From NCBI GenBank assembly GCA_022410635.1, contig JAJVDF010000588.1, forward strand, positions 726,042-790,041: DNA of 64,000 nucleotides. Reading direction: 5' to 3'. Positions within the stretch are counted from its first letter, which is position 1, and every line of letters begins with the position of its first letter. The notes below the pieces were generated by a model that was given only the letters and a program-made list of their open reading frames with translations, was not told where the DNA came from and searched no databases. This document shows, one piece after another, positions 45,246 to 56,792 of this stretch. Source of the stretch: Tretioscincus oriximinensis (Eukaryota; Chordata; Lepidosauria; Squamata; Gymnophthalmidae). The translations under genes were made by a program, and so were the position numbers.

Positions 45246-45724
45246 TTTGTTGGCATTGTTTGTAGTTGTCAGAACACCCTGATGATGTACTGAGAACATT
45301 TGCAGAGTTATCAAACTGGTATACGCCTCTTCCGGCCATTTCTAGATTTCTGGTATGGGTTTGAAACACCTTTATGTTTTGGGGTGTTTGCTAATCGCAA
45401 TAATTTTTAAACTTACCGGAGCAACCTGGGGTAGAGCAAACCCAATTTTGCATTTTTTTGCCAAGAAAGTGCCTGTAAAATCTGGGAGTGATTGTTGTTC
45501 ATTGGTGAAGTAAACTAGAAAACAAAGGGTTTGCCAGTTCAGTGTAGAGTCTCCACCCAGAAAAAGCAATGACATCCTATTTCTGACAAGAATATTGCTT
45601 GGAGGTCCTCAAGGGAGTCAGCCATCATTTGATGGTACCCAACAATCACCACCAGCACTTGGTTGACTGTGGATAACTGGGCTTTCAAGGTTTTTATCCT
45701 TGTAGTTACAATTTATTTTGTGGT

Positions 45725-46050
45725 CAGATCCCCAAGGCAACTTCCTGTAAGCAGTAAAAATGTTTCTTGTGGGTAGTACTGGGCGCAAATTGGCTAAAGA
45801 AGCTTGTTAGCTGCAGTGCAGACTGGGAGCTGTGGTGTGCATGACAGGGCCCATGCAGATTGGGCAGAAGAGGCTGCTCACGGCTCAGACTATACTTCCC
45901 AGCAGGATTGTGAAGCTTCTGGGCATGCATGCTTGCCATTGTGAAAAGAACAGTGTTGAAAAGCCGGCAGAAAAACAACTTCCTGGCCAGAATTTCTGTT
46001 TCCTGATTTGTGGTTTTAACAGGGAACATGAATTCTGCCAGGAACTAGAA
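45725..46050 (-). repeat. Repeat Z copy, reversed
   Basis: gtttcttgtgggtagtactgg at one end; actatacttcccagcagg is kept. Confidence 0.55.
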
Positions 46051-46371
46051 AAACAGGAAGCTGGCAGTTTATTTTCGTTTGTCTGGCACTCCATCTGTTT
46101 GTTTGGCACCCTGTCTCTATATTTTTTTATCACTTGGGGTACTCAGTAAGATATATATGCCTGTTTCTGATTTCTTCTTTCAGGGATCAGCTAAATTGCG
46201 TTGACCAAAGTTGCTCCTTCTTGTGGGTCTGCTCTTGTGATGCCTACACTGTGAAAGTGCCCCTGGGTCAATTGGCCTCTGGATTTTTAAGATAATTTGG
46301 AGCAGCTCATACCTTCAGCTTGCATGTAGAAAGTTACGTTCCCATTTGTAGGCAGACGATTTTGAGAGGTG

Positions 46372-47091
46372 ATGTTGTCCGAACAGGATTTGGTCCCGTC
46401 AGACATAGATGGCCATGTTGAAACCATGCAGGAGGGAGGGGTCAGAAACGCAGAAGCTGCGCTATGCATCACCCACATTGAGGCAAAGGAAGATTTTGCA
46501 AGCTGCACCACCCCAAGGCCTGGGAAATTCGAACCCAAGGAAGGTGTGGATCGCAATTGGGAAGTCCAGTGGCGGGAGTTTCTGAAGATCATCCATACAT
46601 CTCCTTGTGTAGATCCAGAGCAGCCCAAGACNATGCGGTGGGAAGTCACCAAATCGTCTTTGGTTCCTTCTGAAATGGTGGCTGTCTTGAGCAAGGAGCC
46701 TCGACCTGAAGAAAGTGAAGCCGCTCTGAGTGTGGATTCTGGGAAGCAGCAAGAAGAGGCCGGAATGGTGGACAAAGAGGCCCTAAATGCTGGTGCCAGC
46801 AGTACAGAATCTCGACGACAACGCTTTCGTCTGTTCAGCTACCAAGAGGCAGAGGGGCCTCGAATTGCTTGCGGTCGGCTGTATGAACTTTGCTGCCGAT
46901 GGCTTCAACCGGAAAGTTCCACAAAGGAACAGATCTTGGAGCAGCTGATTCTTGAGCAGTTCCTGGCCATCCTTCCACCATCAATGCACAGTTGGGTCAA
47001 GCAAGGCAGTCCAGAGTCCTGCTACCAGGCAGTGGTCCTAGCTGAAGACTTCCTGTTGAGCCAGCGAAAAGCCAAGAGGTGGGAGGAACAG
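46372..47091 (+). CDS. Gene 3 exon 1: SCAN exon
   Basis: 240 codons ending phase 0 at GAACAG|GTGAGC. The nearest upstream acceptor is cccatttgtag (exon would start at 46352); another good one, ttcttctttcag, lies near 46184. Confidence 0.92.
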
Positions 47092-50000
47092 GTGAGCCAC
47101 ATATTTTAGCCTCAGTTGCCAGGGAAGGGCAAAAACTGGGGTTGGCAACAGGGCATCTGTGGGGTTTGAGCAGTTTCTGTCCCTCACATACCTTATTTTG
47201 GGGTTTTAGGTTGTGACGAGTTTCCCTGGAGAAAATGAGGTGACTTTAGAATTGTACGAGGATCTTAAGCAGAAGAGGAATGGCAGCTTACTCGGTATGA
47301 TTATTTATTGTTTTCTGAATCAATGTAGCCTTTATGCAAAGCAGGCATTAGAGGCAGATTGAAAATATTCGAAAACGTGTAATTTAAAACAAATAAGGTT
47401 AAAACGGGGGAGGAAAAAACCATTTGAAAATGTACTACAGTGGTACCTCGGTTCTCGAACACAATTCGTTCCGGGAGGACGGTCGAGAACCAATTTGTTC
47501 GAGAACCGAAGCAAGGCGCGCCGGGCCGAAAAAACGCACTCTGATGACGTCCGCAAGGCGCGCCTGGCCGAAAGAACGCCNAAGGAAGTTCGAGTTCCAA
47601 ATCGGTGTTCGGATTCCAGGACAAAAGTTTCTGGAATCTGCCGGTCGAACACCAATTTGGTCGACATTCAAGGCGTTCGAGAACCGAGGTACCACTGTAC
47701 TAGGTTGTTTTCGAAAATACCTGAGGTCCTTAAAAACTGGTAGTAGTGGTACCAGACAGATTCAAACACTCTTCAGCCACAGAGCGGTTATGACAGTTAG
47801 GCTTTGACTNTGACGAAACAATAAAATGTGTTTTATGAGTTCAGTTTAGGTCATGGGTCAGAAACTGTGGCTCTAGAGCCACCTGCGGCTCTTTGGCCAC
47901 TTGAGTGTGGCTTTGACCTCACTGGAAGAACCCCCGGGGGGGGGGGATTTCCCCCATTTTACCTTCCCAAAATGTCCGGGACTGATCTTGGTGGTGTACG
48001 CCATGTCCGTGTCATCCAGACAAGCCGCACCCCCTAAGGACATCAGCAGCGAATGTCTGCAGCTTGCCTGACACTGTGCATGCTGCACTCCCAACAGCAG
48101 TTTCCAGACCGGAAACTGTTGCTGGCGAGCGGCGCACAGAGCCTGCGCACAACCACAGGCGGCAGTCGCTCACTGGAACTGCTCTTGGTGTGCAAAGAGA
48201 GAGAAAAGATTGAGAAGGAAGGCAGNAAAGAAAAAGGTTTGGGAAGGGGAGGGGCTTGGAAAGGGGGCATGTCCATGCAACCCCCATAGCATTCTGGGAA
48301 GGGAGCNTGGCTACAAAATGGCTCCCGACTCCAAAAGGTTAGCTCCCCCCTGGTTTAGGTTGACTGGCCTGATATCTGAGAAATGTGACAAGGGGTAATA
48401 CGCTTTTGGCTGCTTTGCTAACTTTGGTCACCCCACTGGTACAGCCTTTCTGCCTCTGCCAGCACCACTTTCCCAGGCCCCCACACCAGTGTTGCCCCCT
48501 CTCTCCCAGGCCCCACTCACCTGTCCCCTCTCCCCCATCTGGCTGAGGGCTGATGCCACTGTGCATCCTTAGCATTGCAGTTGTCTGTTCTGGTGTGACA
48601 GGAAAAAAGGAGAAGGGGTTTCTGTACCCTCTTGCCTCTTTGGCATTGCATCAGCGTTGACAATAGCGCATGCCCTGGCAATGACAGTCGCACTGAAACA
48701 ACCATGGAGCCTTTCCCCACCCACAGGCCACAACCCTACCCTATCCAAACCAGGCTTCTGCCTGCCTAGAGCACCCTCCCTCCCTCAAGCCATGCCCCCC
48801 CCTCACCCAGTCCTCCAAAATCACAGGCTTTTCAATACCCCCTGACCTCTTCCCTCACCTCCCTTCCCTTTTTATATTTCTCTTCATGTTTTAACAGTGA
48901 GGAACTATTGTTTAACCAGAGAAGCCCAATGGTTCCCCAAGAAGCACGCTGAGTGCTGGACCAAATGGTTTTGCGGGCCTTAGGTTCCCCGTGCTGGTGG
49001 AAATCCAGACAGGGGAGAGCTTTGTGCCACTACAAATGTGGCATCTCTGGGGCAACAGGACCGGTTCTCTCCCCACCCATGGCTCTGTGCTGGAAAAAAG
49101 ATGATGGATTCCAAGTCTTACAAATACTGAAAGCCCAAAGAACAGGTTTTCAGCAACATCAAATCAATGAATGTGATTTTTTTGCCTTGGGGGAGGGGGA
49201 TTAGTGAAGGAGAAGATTATCATGGATTTAGTTAATTTTTTAAGTGTTTGTGCCACCGTTTGTTAAAAGTAGTAAAGTAGTATATTTCTTTTTTTTAAAG
49301 TTTATTATTTTCACAGAGCAAAAAGCATATACCATCACAACACATACTCATTTACCATATATACATACAGTCTTTATTTTAACATGCGGTATTGCTCCAG
49401 ACATATGTGATCCTGGATAGCTTTAAGAGAGGATTGGACAAGATCATGGGTATCAAGGGTATAAGCAGCTACTAGGATGGATGCCTTGATTCTGCCTCCA
49501 AAATGGAGCGGCAGGTAGTATTCCTGAAATGCCATTTGTAGGGCCTTGAGAGTAGGTGAACCTTTTGACTTCTTCTATTTCAGACTGTCCAGGTGTAACT
49601 GGTGGGCCTTTGTGTGAGACAGAAGGCCTATTTAGATGGGCTCTGGCCCCGTTCAGCACGACTTATGTTCTTATATGATCCTTTATTCGTACTATTCCCC
49701 TTCCTTCCTCCCCTGCACCCGTGGGCAAAACGTCCCAGTAGAGTTGAAGAAGAATTGGTTTTTATTCCCTGCTTTTCTCAACCCGAAGAGAATCAAAGCA
49801 GCATAAATAACCTTCTCCTCTTCACAACAGACACCTTGTGAAGTTGGTGGGGCTGAGAGAGATCTGAGCAACTCTAGCACAAGGTCACCTAGAGGGCTTT
49901 TGTGGAGGAGTGAATAGAACCGGGAGATTTCCAGATAAGAGTCACCAGACCAGTCTTTTCTAAAAAGTGGGTGGGAGAACACTGAATTTATTTACACTCT

Positions 50001-51684
50001 TTTTGTTAAATATGTTCTTTAATAAGAGCCATTTCCTACCTCTGTCCCTGGGCAAGGCATAAATACTTGTTCTTTATTCTCAGAGTCTCTTATCCACGTC
50101 CTTTCTTTTCTAGAAAACAGTAAGATATCCTGTTACTGTGATACAGAAAGAAACAAACTTGAGACAATGGAGATAAATTTTATGAGCCCAGGAGAAACTG
50201 AAAAGGAAGCCAAACCTTGGAAGGACAGTTCTATTCTTAGCTCTTGTGTTGACATTCCTGACGTTGCAGCCCCATTGCTGGTGGCCCGAGAACGAATGTG
50301 CTCTCCCTTTAGCATAAAGCCGAGCTGGAAATCGGACCCCAAACTATATATCTGCACTGAGTGTGGGCAGAGTTTCACACGGAAAGCAAACCTCTTTCGA
50401 CATCAGGAACTTCACACTGGACAGAAATCGCACCTCTGTTCAATCTGTGGCCGACGGTTCACACGGAGGGAGAATCTTATCCGGCACCAACGGGTCCATT
50501 CAGGTAAGCAAGTACAGGGGGGGACTGGCAAAGAAAATTTGGTCCCAGAGTGCCCAAAAAAGGTTACCTGATGACACTCTGTAAAATGTCAGCAAGCCAT
50601 CTGACAAGGGAGCTTCCCCCAAGTTGTTTTTAAGTGTTAAAATTGCAAGATTTGGGTCTGTACTGTGTACAATGCTACAGCGACAGAACAATGGAGTCTG
50701 GGTGTTTTTGGAACACCCTATAGTATTTGTGATTGGGAGCATGTTACGATTTCCAGAAAAAATTATCTAGGGTTTGACTGGAGTCATAGAGTCATAGAAT
50801 AATGGAAGGGACAACCAGGATCATCAGGTCCAACCCCCTGGTCAACGCAGGATTCACTAAACCGTTATAAAGCACTTAAAAAGCAGACTGGTAGATGGGA
50901 TTTTCGTGGCTCCTAAAACCTCCACTATTCTATAGGCATACAATTTTCCATTATATGGAGGATTATGAGAACCAAACCATATTATCCTGCCAAAAATGAT
51001 TCTGTGAAATTGCTCTGAATGAAAAATCTTGCCAATTCTGACGGAGGATTGTGCTACGTTACGATCACCAAATACTTGTTCTTCTTGTTTCTATTCCAAG
51101 CCACTCAAGTGTGGACAATTCAGAACGAGGGAGAAATTCTTCAGGTCCCATTAGAAGGAAGCCGCGCGGCGGAGACGAACAAAAGGAAGACAGAAGGGCA
51201 ACCACCCGCATGCTTTGACCCAGCAACCCCACCAGCAGGCTGCCAAAGTGAGAAAAACAATGCATGTCTTGTTTGTGGGAAAATCTTCATTCGCAGAATA
51301 GCCCTTCATCATCACGAGAAGAGTCACACAGAAGGAACCTTGTCGAAATGCTCCGACTGTGGGCAAAACTTTAGCCAGGCTTCAAAAATTTCTAGAAGGC
51401 CTGAGGTGACCACTTGGGTAGGAAAGGACCCTTATCAGTGCATGAAATGTGAGAGGAAAAACCGTCCAAAGCTAAACCTTCACAACCACAAAAGAAGCCA
51501 CAAAGGGAAGAAACCTTTTAAGTGCTTGGAATGTAACAATAGCTTCAGCTGCCGCTCGCATCTCCTTCGACATCAGAGGATCCATACAGGAGAGAAACCG
51601 TATGTGTGCTCGCTCTGTGGGAAGCACTTCCGGCAGACGGCCCATCTTGTTAAGCATCAGAGGACGCATGGAAATCAGGACTAA
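46372..51684 (+). CDS. Gene 3: SCAN-domain C2H2 zinc-finger protein, split finger array
   Basis: Four coding exons (46372-47091, 47210-47294, 50114-50503, 51101-51684) total 1779 nt, 592 residues. Seen: [10 protein letters not shown] at residues 63-72; SCAN domain at about 150-233 ([32 protein letters not shown]); short linker exon; fingers 1-2 in exon 3; a further spacer of about 45 residues and fingers 3-7 in exon 4. Finger 4 has lost both His, and finger 5 lacks the usual Phe. One N at 46632 leaves residue 87 undetermined. ATG 46372 was used because the codon before it is GTG. Role as a nuclear DNA-binding SCAN protein is inferred from the domains. It converges on gene 4. Confidence 0.9.
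47210..47294 (+). CDS. Gene 3 exon 2: short linker exon
   Basis: 85 nt between ttttggggttttag and CTCG|GTATGA, phase 0 to phase 1. It reads [19 protein letters not shown] and then a basic end. It is the shortest of the four linker exons and has no SUMO-type site. Confidence 0.85.
47438..47697. mobile_element. Tigger-like MITE, copy 2, in intron 2 of gene 3
   Basis: 260 bp, perfect 23-bp inverted ends starting CAGTGGTACCTCGG, with TA on both sides. Confidence 0.88.
47852..48352. mobile_element. hAT element in intron 2 of gene 3
   Basis: Flanked by gtttaggt on both sides (47844-47851, 48353-48360). Ends catgggtcag and ccccctg, with 'ggctctagagccacc' near the left end. 48360-49420 is unassigned. 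Confidence 0.8.
49420..49680 (+). mobile_element. CR1 fragment
   Basis: Forward 3' module to acttatgttcttat. Confidence 0.7.
49740..49955 (-). mobile_element. Type 1 SINE
   Basis: Reversed, with a (gaa)n start and head worn near 49940. Confidence 0.6.
50114..50503 (+). CDS. Gene 3 exon 3: spacer plus fingers 1-2
   Basis: 390 nt, phase 1 in and out, after acceptor ctttcttttctag. The open frame extends upstream of the ATG at 50167 to this acceptor ([12 protein letters not shown]), which supports it as an internal exon. It ends at HSG with donor TTCAG|GTAAGC inside the finger linker. Confidence 0.88.
51101..51684 (+). CDS. Gene 3 exon 4: fingers 3-7
   Basis: 584 nt after acceptor tttctattccaag, completing an Ala codon and reading [15 protein letters not shown]. 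Unlike gene 1 it has a spacer before its first finger. The array ends HGNQD and TAA. Confidence 0.9.
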
Positions 51685-51764
51685 TGTTCCTGCTGATGGT
51701 CTGAAGCCGAGGGGAGCGAAGGGGAGAAATCCCTGGACCTTATTTAGATGATTGTCAAAATTGC

Positions 51765-51770
51765 AATAAA
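51765..51770 (+). terminator. Candidate poly(A) signal of gene 3
   Basis: AATAAA about 80 nt past the stop. A second one lies near 51914. Confidence 0.55.
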
Positions 51771-52834
51771 TCAGGACCAAAGATTTTGCTTTTTGTAGTC
51801 GAAAAAGTCCGGAGTTTGATCCCGCAGCAACACTGTGGAAGACGACAGTGATAAACCACTTCTATCTTATTGTTAAGTAAGATACGCTAAGTATATGTGT
51901 GCACGATACCACTAGAAATAAAGCTCAAATTGTGAGTATTTTTAACTAGCCCTTAAAAAGCACGTAGCTCAGGGATATTGGAAGGATCACAGGTTCTGTC
52001 ACAGGTTCTGCACTGAGGACGGCAAAGAGGAAACTACTTGCACAGGAATCACTGGAACATGAGCACAATCTGAGAGCAGCGTTACATTTATCAATTTACA
52101 CACAAAGGGTCCGTATTCCTATGTACCTTTACATATTTGGAATGTCAAATTTGTTTGCATGTAAATAGAATAAAAAGGCATTTTATCATTAGTGGCAGGT
52201 TATATTGGGCAGCAGCAACCATATGGGATGGCGGGTTTTGCAGGATTGGTTTCTTCAAATTCCATTATAATTTATTCGGGAAACCAAATTGAACAATCTT
52301 CACTCGGTTGTAACGTAACTCTGCTTTTGAAGGCTCCAAATAAGTGTGACAGAAACTTCCAATATAATGGGCCTCTGTGCATTTATTTAACCCCTCTCTT
52401 CCTTTTTTTTATATTCGGAAAGAGTTTTCACTGGAATGTTTATTAGAATTTGTTCTTCAGACATTATTCTTACTATTTTAATTTAAATTCTTCCCACTGT
52501 CGTTTCTGACAAGCTTTTGCAGTTCTCCAGACCAAAATGGGGGTTAATTAAAGGATGAAGAAAAGAAAATTACAATTTTTGAAAATTTTGGCAGCCCGCA
52601 TTTCTGTCTCAGGGATTGACTCAGTCACCAGCACATTTCTGGAATGTAATATAATATCTCAATAAATTGTTCTTTTAGAAGCCAACTGGTTGCATGGATT
52701 CACCACAGCCACAAAAGCCAGGTGGGAGGGCCCGGGGAACACATTGCCTGAAAGATTCATAGCCTGGATAAGGTGAGTGGAGACAATTGTTTTCTCCTAC
52801 ACAACGTTAGGTCATAAACTATAAAAAGCCCTCA

Positions 52835-53485
52835 AGAGGAACATAAGAACGTTAAGAGGAGCCCTGCTGAATGTGGCCAGAGCCCATCTAGTCCGGCCTT
52901 CTGTCTCACACAGGGGCCCACCAATTGCACCTGGGCAGTCCGGAACAGAAGGCGGCAAAATCATCTATTCTCGATGCCCTGCGAATGGCATTTCAGAAAT
53001 GCCTGTTGCTCCATCTCAGAGGCAGTATCATTACATCTTAGTAGCTATTTATATCCTTGGCTCCCATGAACTTGTCTAATCCTGTCTTAAAGCTATCCAG
53101 GCTACTAGCCACTACCACCTCTTCTGGAAGTAAATTCCACAGACCGATGACCCTCTGGGTGAAAAAAATGCTTTTCTTTCTCCTCACTCTTCTGCCCATC
53201 ATTTTCAAGTCCCCCTGTTCCTATGTGGTGTGATAAACTAGTTTTTCTCTATTCACATTATTCATCCCGTGCATGATTTTATACACCTCAATTAGATCTC
53301 TCAAACGCTGTCTTTTGAGGTTGAAGAGGCCCAGACGTTGGAGCTGCATTTCAAAAGGNAGGTGCTCCAGTCCCTTCATCATTCTTGTTGCCCTTTTCAG
53401 CACCTTCTCTAGTTCCAAAAATATCCTTTGTGAGATGTGACCAGAAGTGTACAAAATATTCCAAATGTGGCCTCGCCTTGATGTT
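52835..53485 (-). mobile_element. CR1, long 3' part
   Basis: The longest CR1 here with 60695; runs into coding on the minus strand (YKIMHGMNNVNREKL). 51780-52830, past gene 3, is unassigned. Confidence 0.8.
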
Positions 53486-53601
53486 TTGAAGTTCAGGCCC
53501 TAAAAGCGTATCCTTGCATGCAACGTGGGAACAGCCCTAATAGACAATTCCAGTTAGCTAAAGTACAAATCTAACCTATAATTTGCATAGACCCCCACAA
53601 A

Positions 53602-53750
53602 GTACTGCCATACCAGATAAAATCTAGGATAAGAAATTGCACCTTTAAAGGTTAAAGGAATTTTACCAGTTGCAGCAACTTGGTAGGAAAATCACTTTTC
53701 CCCTCCCATTAATCCCAGATTTTATTCAGTATCCCTACTTAACATAAACA
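53602..53750. mobile_element. MITE X copy
   Basis: ccagataaaatctaggata and taatcccagattttattc are inverted. Confidence 0.5.
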
Positions 53751-53754
53751 AGTT

Positions 53755-54240
53755 TTATCTCTGCCTGCTTTTCTATGCTATTTTTTTCATGATTAAAAGT
53801 GCTTGTTATAAAGGTTTGGAGGCCCAGCAGTTTCATAAAGCTGGTAGTAACAGCAGCAGCAGCATAAAACTAAAAAAAAAAAAGTGAAACAGCTGCTGTT
53901 CTAGTGGTAGGGCCTGCTGGGAAGTGTAGTCTGAGCAGTAGGAAGCCTGCCCACCTTGCATGGGGCCCTGCCCTGCAGACTATAACTGCCAGCCTGCACC
54001 ACTAGAATCATAGAGTAGGAAGGGACCTCCAGGGTCATCGGGTTCAAACCCCTGCTCAATCCCAGTCACTGCTAGCTCTGGAAGCGAGGAAGCCTCTTTA
54101 GTCAATCTGCACTCAATCCTGCCCACATGAAACATTTATTCTGCTTACAGGAAGTTGACTGGGGGATCCGTCTATAATGCAAGGCCTAGGCCTCTTCTTG
54201 CAGCACCTCCTGTTTTGCACTGTGGTGTAGATAAGCTACA
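53755..54240 (+). repeat. Repeat Z copy
   Basis: CAG-triplet run, ctgctgggaagtgtagtc, and a short CR1-like insert at 54003-54060. Confidence 0.6.
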
Positions 54241-54362
54241 CCTGGTGAAAATTCCACTTCTTAAAAAAACTAACATTGNAAATCCTGTCTCATTTTTTAT
54301 GGTAATCTTGTTTTTGCAGGCTTTATATAAATAGTTAAACATTCAGCAAACAGAGCCTGATA

Positions 54363-54668
54363 TGAAGAAGAAGAACTCGGTTCTTATACCCCGCTTTTCT
54401 CACCTTTCAAAGGGACTCAAAGCAGCTTACAAGGATATATTTTGCCCGCAGGCTGACATTCTATCTTCCNCACCAGGCTATGGTGGTTCCTATGTATCTA
54501 CTTGCAGTCAGTTGCAATTTCTTGCAATTCATGCTTTCGAATAGCTGGGTTGGCTAGAGCTACAGGCTAGTGGAAGGTGCTCACCCCTCCCCACTTCCAA
54601 CACAGGGCTTCGAAACCCCATCTCCCAGGCGAGAGACGAATTCCTAAGCAACTGAGCTATCCGTGCCT
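54363..54668 (-). mobile_element. Type 2 SINE
   Basis: Nearly the same as 42783-43100. Confidence 0.8.
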
Positions 54669-54759
54669 GCTTTTAAACAGGTGTGAGTCCTGTTTTCCCA
54701 CAATGAAGGAAACCTAACCAGTCTTTTCAGTGCTACAGTATTTAATGAAAATATTTTCA

Positions 54760-55640
54760 GAATATCTAGCAAGCAGTCTCGTAGCATGTTAGAGACACAA
54801 GAAAAAGTTAGCAGTATAAGCTTTCATAGCCTAGTCTACCTCTTCAGATACTAGGGAACAACTGCCTAGGACAAACTATATATAGCAAACTGGGTGCTAG
54901 AAATAACAGAAATGTAAACGTGTGTGGAGGTGATAAATCAGCTCAAGTACAGTAGTTAATCCTTCTAAGCAGGAAAGACGTCCCTGGGAGAAAGAAGTGC
55001 AACTAGGTAAAAGTGTCGCAATTCAGTGTGTNCAGTAGAAAGAAGAATGCTGTAAAAGTGCTCTCAAGAAACTGAGATGTTAACCGGTGTTATGTGCCAG
55101 AAAACTATTATCTCTATTAAGTCTCTTGTCGATGAAGTGATTGTGTTTCAGATCCTCTGCTTCTTTTTCAAATCTTCTGTAATTTGTTTCGTTCAGGGAC
55201 TGCTGTTGTGAGGTCCATGGTGGAAAGCCTTGGGAGTTCTGCCACAAATTTTCTGTATTGCTATTATATCCGATTTGTATTCTCTGCCATAGAGATTGTC
55301 CTGTTTGCACAATGTACAGTCCTGGAGGGAATAGAGAATTGCTTCAGCACAATGCAGAGTGCTGAAGAGAATTCTTTATCTATTCTTGATTGAGAATAAC
55401 CTATATTACATTAGAGAATGAACACGTGAACGTACTCTAATATTGTGGGTGATTACGTCTTGTGATGTAATTGCCAGAGTAGATGTGTGGACAGAGTTGG
55501 TACCTGGTTTTCTGGTAGGGTCTTGTACCTGTCTCTTCATCTGTGCTGTGTGCCTTCCAGTGGGTAAGTGATTGTTGGAGGTTAGGCCTGTAGAACTATA
55601 CAGAGTTCTTGACCCACAGTGCAATAAATGGTTGTGCAAG
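54760..55640. repeat. Repeat T, longest copy
   Basis: Opens with 'gtctcgtagcatgttagag' and 'taagctttcatagcctagtc'. A broken minus-strand frame at 55080-55310 may be part of an element protein; class not settled (a Penelope-like element is one option). Confidence 0.45.
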
Positions 55641-56089
55641 AGAAGGACATCTCTTGGATATATTCACATAATTGTTATTGAGGATAAATGAGCAAGAGCA
55701 AAGGTAGCATACAGCACAGCAGAACATTCACTCCACAGGANGGTCTTTTGAGTTCCGGAATCAGTTGAACAGCACATCCAGCACCACTAGCATCAGCATC
55801 AGCAAGAGAGGAAGGACTCCCAAGTTATACCTTATTACATATATACAGTTTTGACCAATTATGCTAAAGGTTGCAAATGTCTTTGCATTACACCTCAATG
55901 GCATCATCTGTCACNTGCAGGTAGATTGCATCATCCACCTTGCATTTAGATTGCATCATCCCACTATGCTGAACAACAGGCTGCCAATAATGCGACTTGA
56001 CCAATTTCATTTCCAATGTGATGTTGCCAGATACAACACAGGGTTTGAAAATGTTTTGTGCTTCTGAACCATTTTGCCTTTTATTTCAT

Positions 56090-56095
56090 CTGAGA
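56090..56095 (-). terminator. Candidate poly(A) signal of gene 4
   Basis: AATAAA on the minus strand about 135 nt past the stop. Confidence 0.5.
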
Positions 56096-56229
56096 AGTGA
56101 AATTAATCACCAACTGTATGTTCATTATTACTTCAAAGAAGAATATCCTCTTGAATTTAGGACAAATCGTAATTACGAGTACGATAAGCACGCAAACAGA
56201 CACGCAAGGAGTGGAAGCAGACAGGAAGC

Positions 56230-56792
56230 TCACGTTTGTGAGAAGGTACCGCCTGAAAGCACAGTAGGCCCAGGCAAAACCCTTTCCTCACATTCCTCAG
56301 CTTTGACCTTCCCCAAGGGATCCAAGACCCACCTGGAATCTCCCCTATCTACCTGGAATATCAACAGATCGTTTCGTTCATCTGTGAAATCATTTCCTGT
56401 GTTTTGGACACCACCTGATTTATTACGCGGATGGCGGATCCTCTGATGCTTGTACATACTGGATGCGTAAGTGAACCACCTGCCACAATCTGGACACATG
56501 TAGGGTTTCTCTCCTGTGTGGATCCTGTCATGTCGCACCAGGTCTGCCTTGTCCCGGAAGCCTTTATTGCAAACCAAGCACCAATTCTTCTTTTGCCCTC
56601 GGCGGTTCAGATTTGTTTGGGAGACGTTAGATCCTCCCTCTAGATTCTGCGTGGACCAGTTCTCAAAAGTACATATGCCATCGAAAAGTCCAACAATGTT
56701 TTCTGCAGATGTCCCCGCAGGCCACTGCTGGGGTTTTCCCGAAGCAGAGAGAGAACGATTTTCTTGGTTTCTATCTGGTTGCTTTCCATCCA
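56230..56792 (-). CDS. Gene 4 exon 3: two-finger exon
   Basis: 563 nt after acceptor ttgccctgtag, phase 1 in, completing a Val codon. Fingers start CLVCNKGF and CPDCGRWF, joined by an intact TGEKP linker. It ends FSQT and TGA. Confidence 0.92.

Noticed and set aside
55997..56446. 149-residue plus-strand open frame past gene 4
   Set aside because: Lies over the antisense of the last exon and 3'UTR of gene 4 and has no domain.
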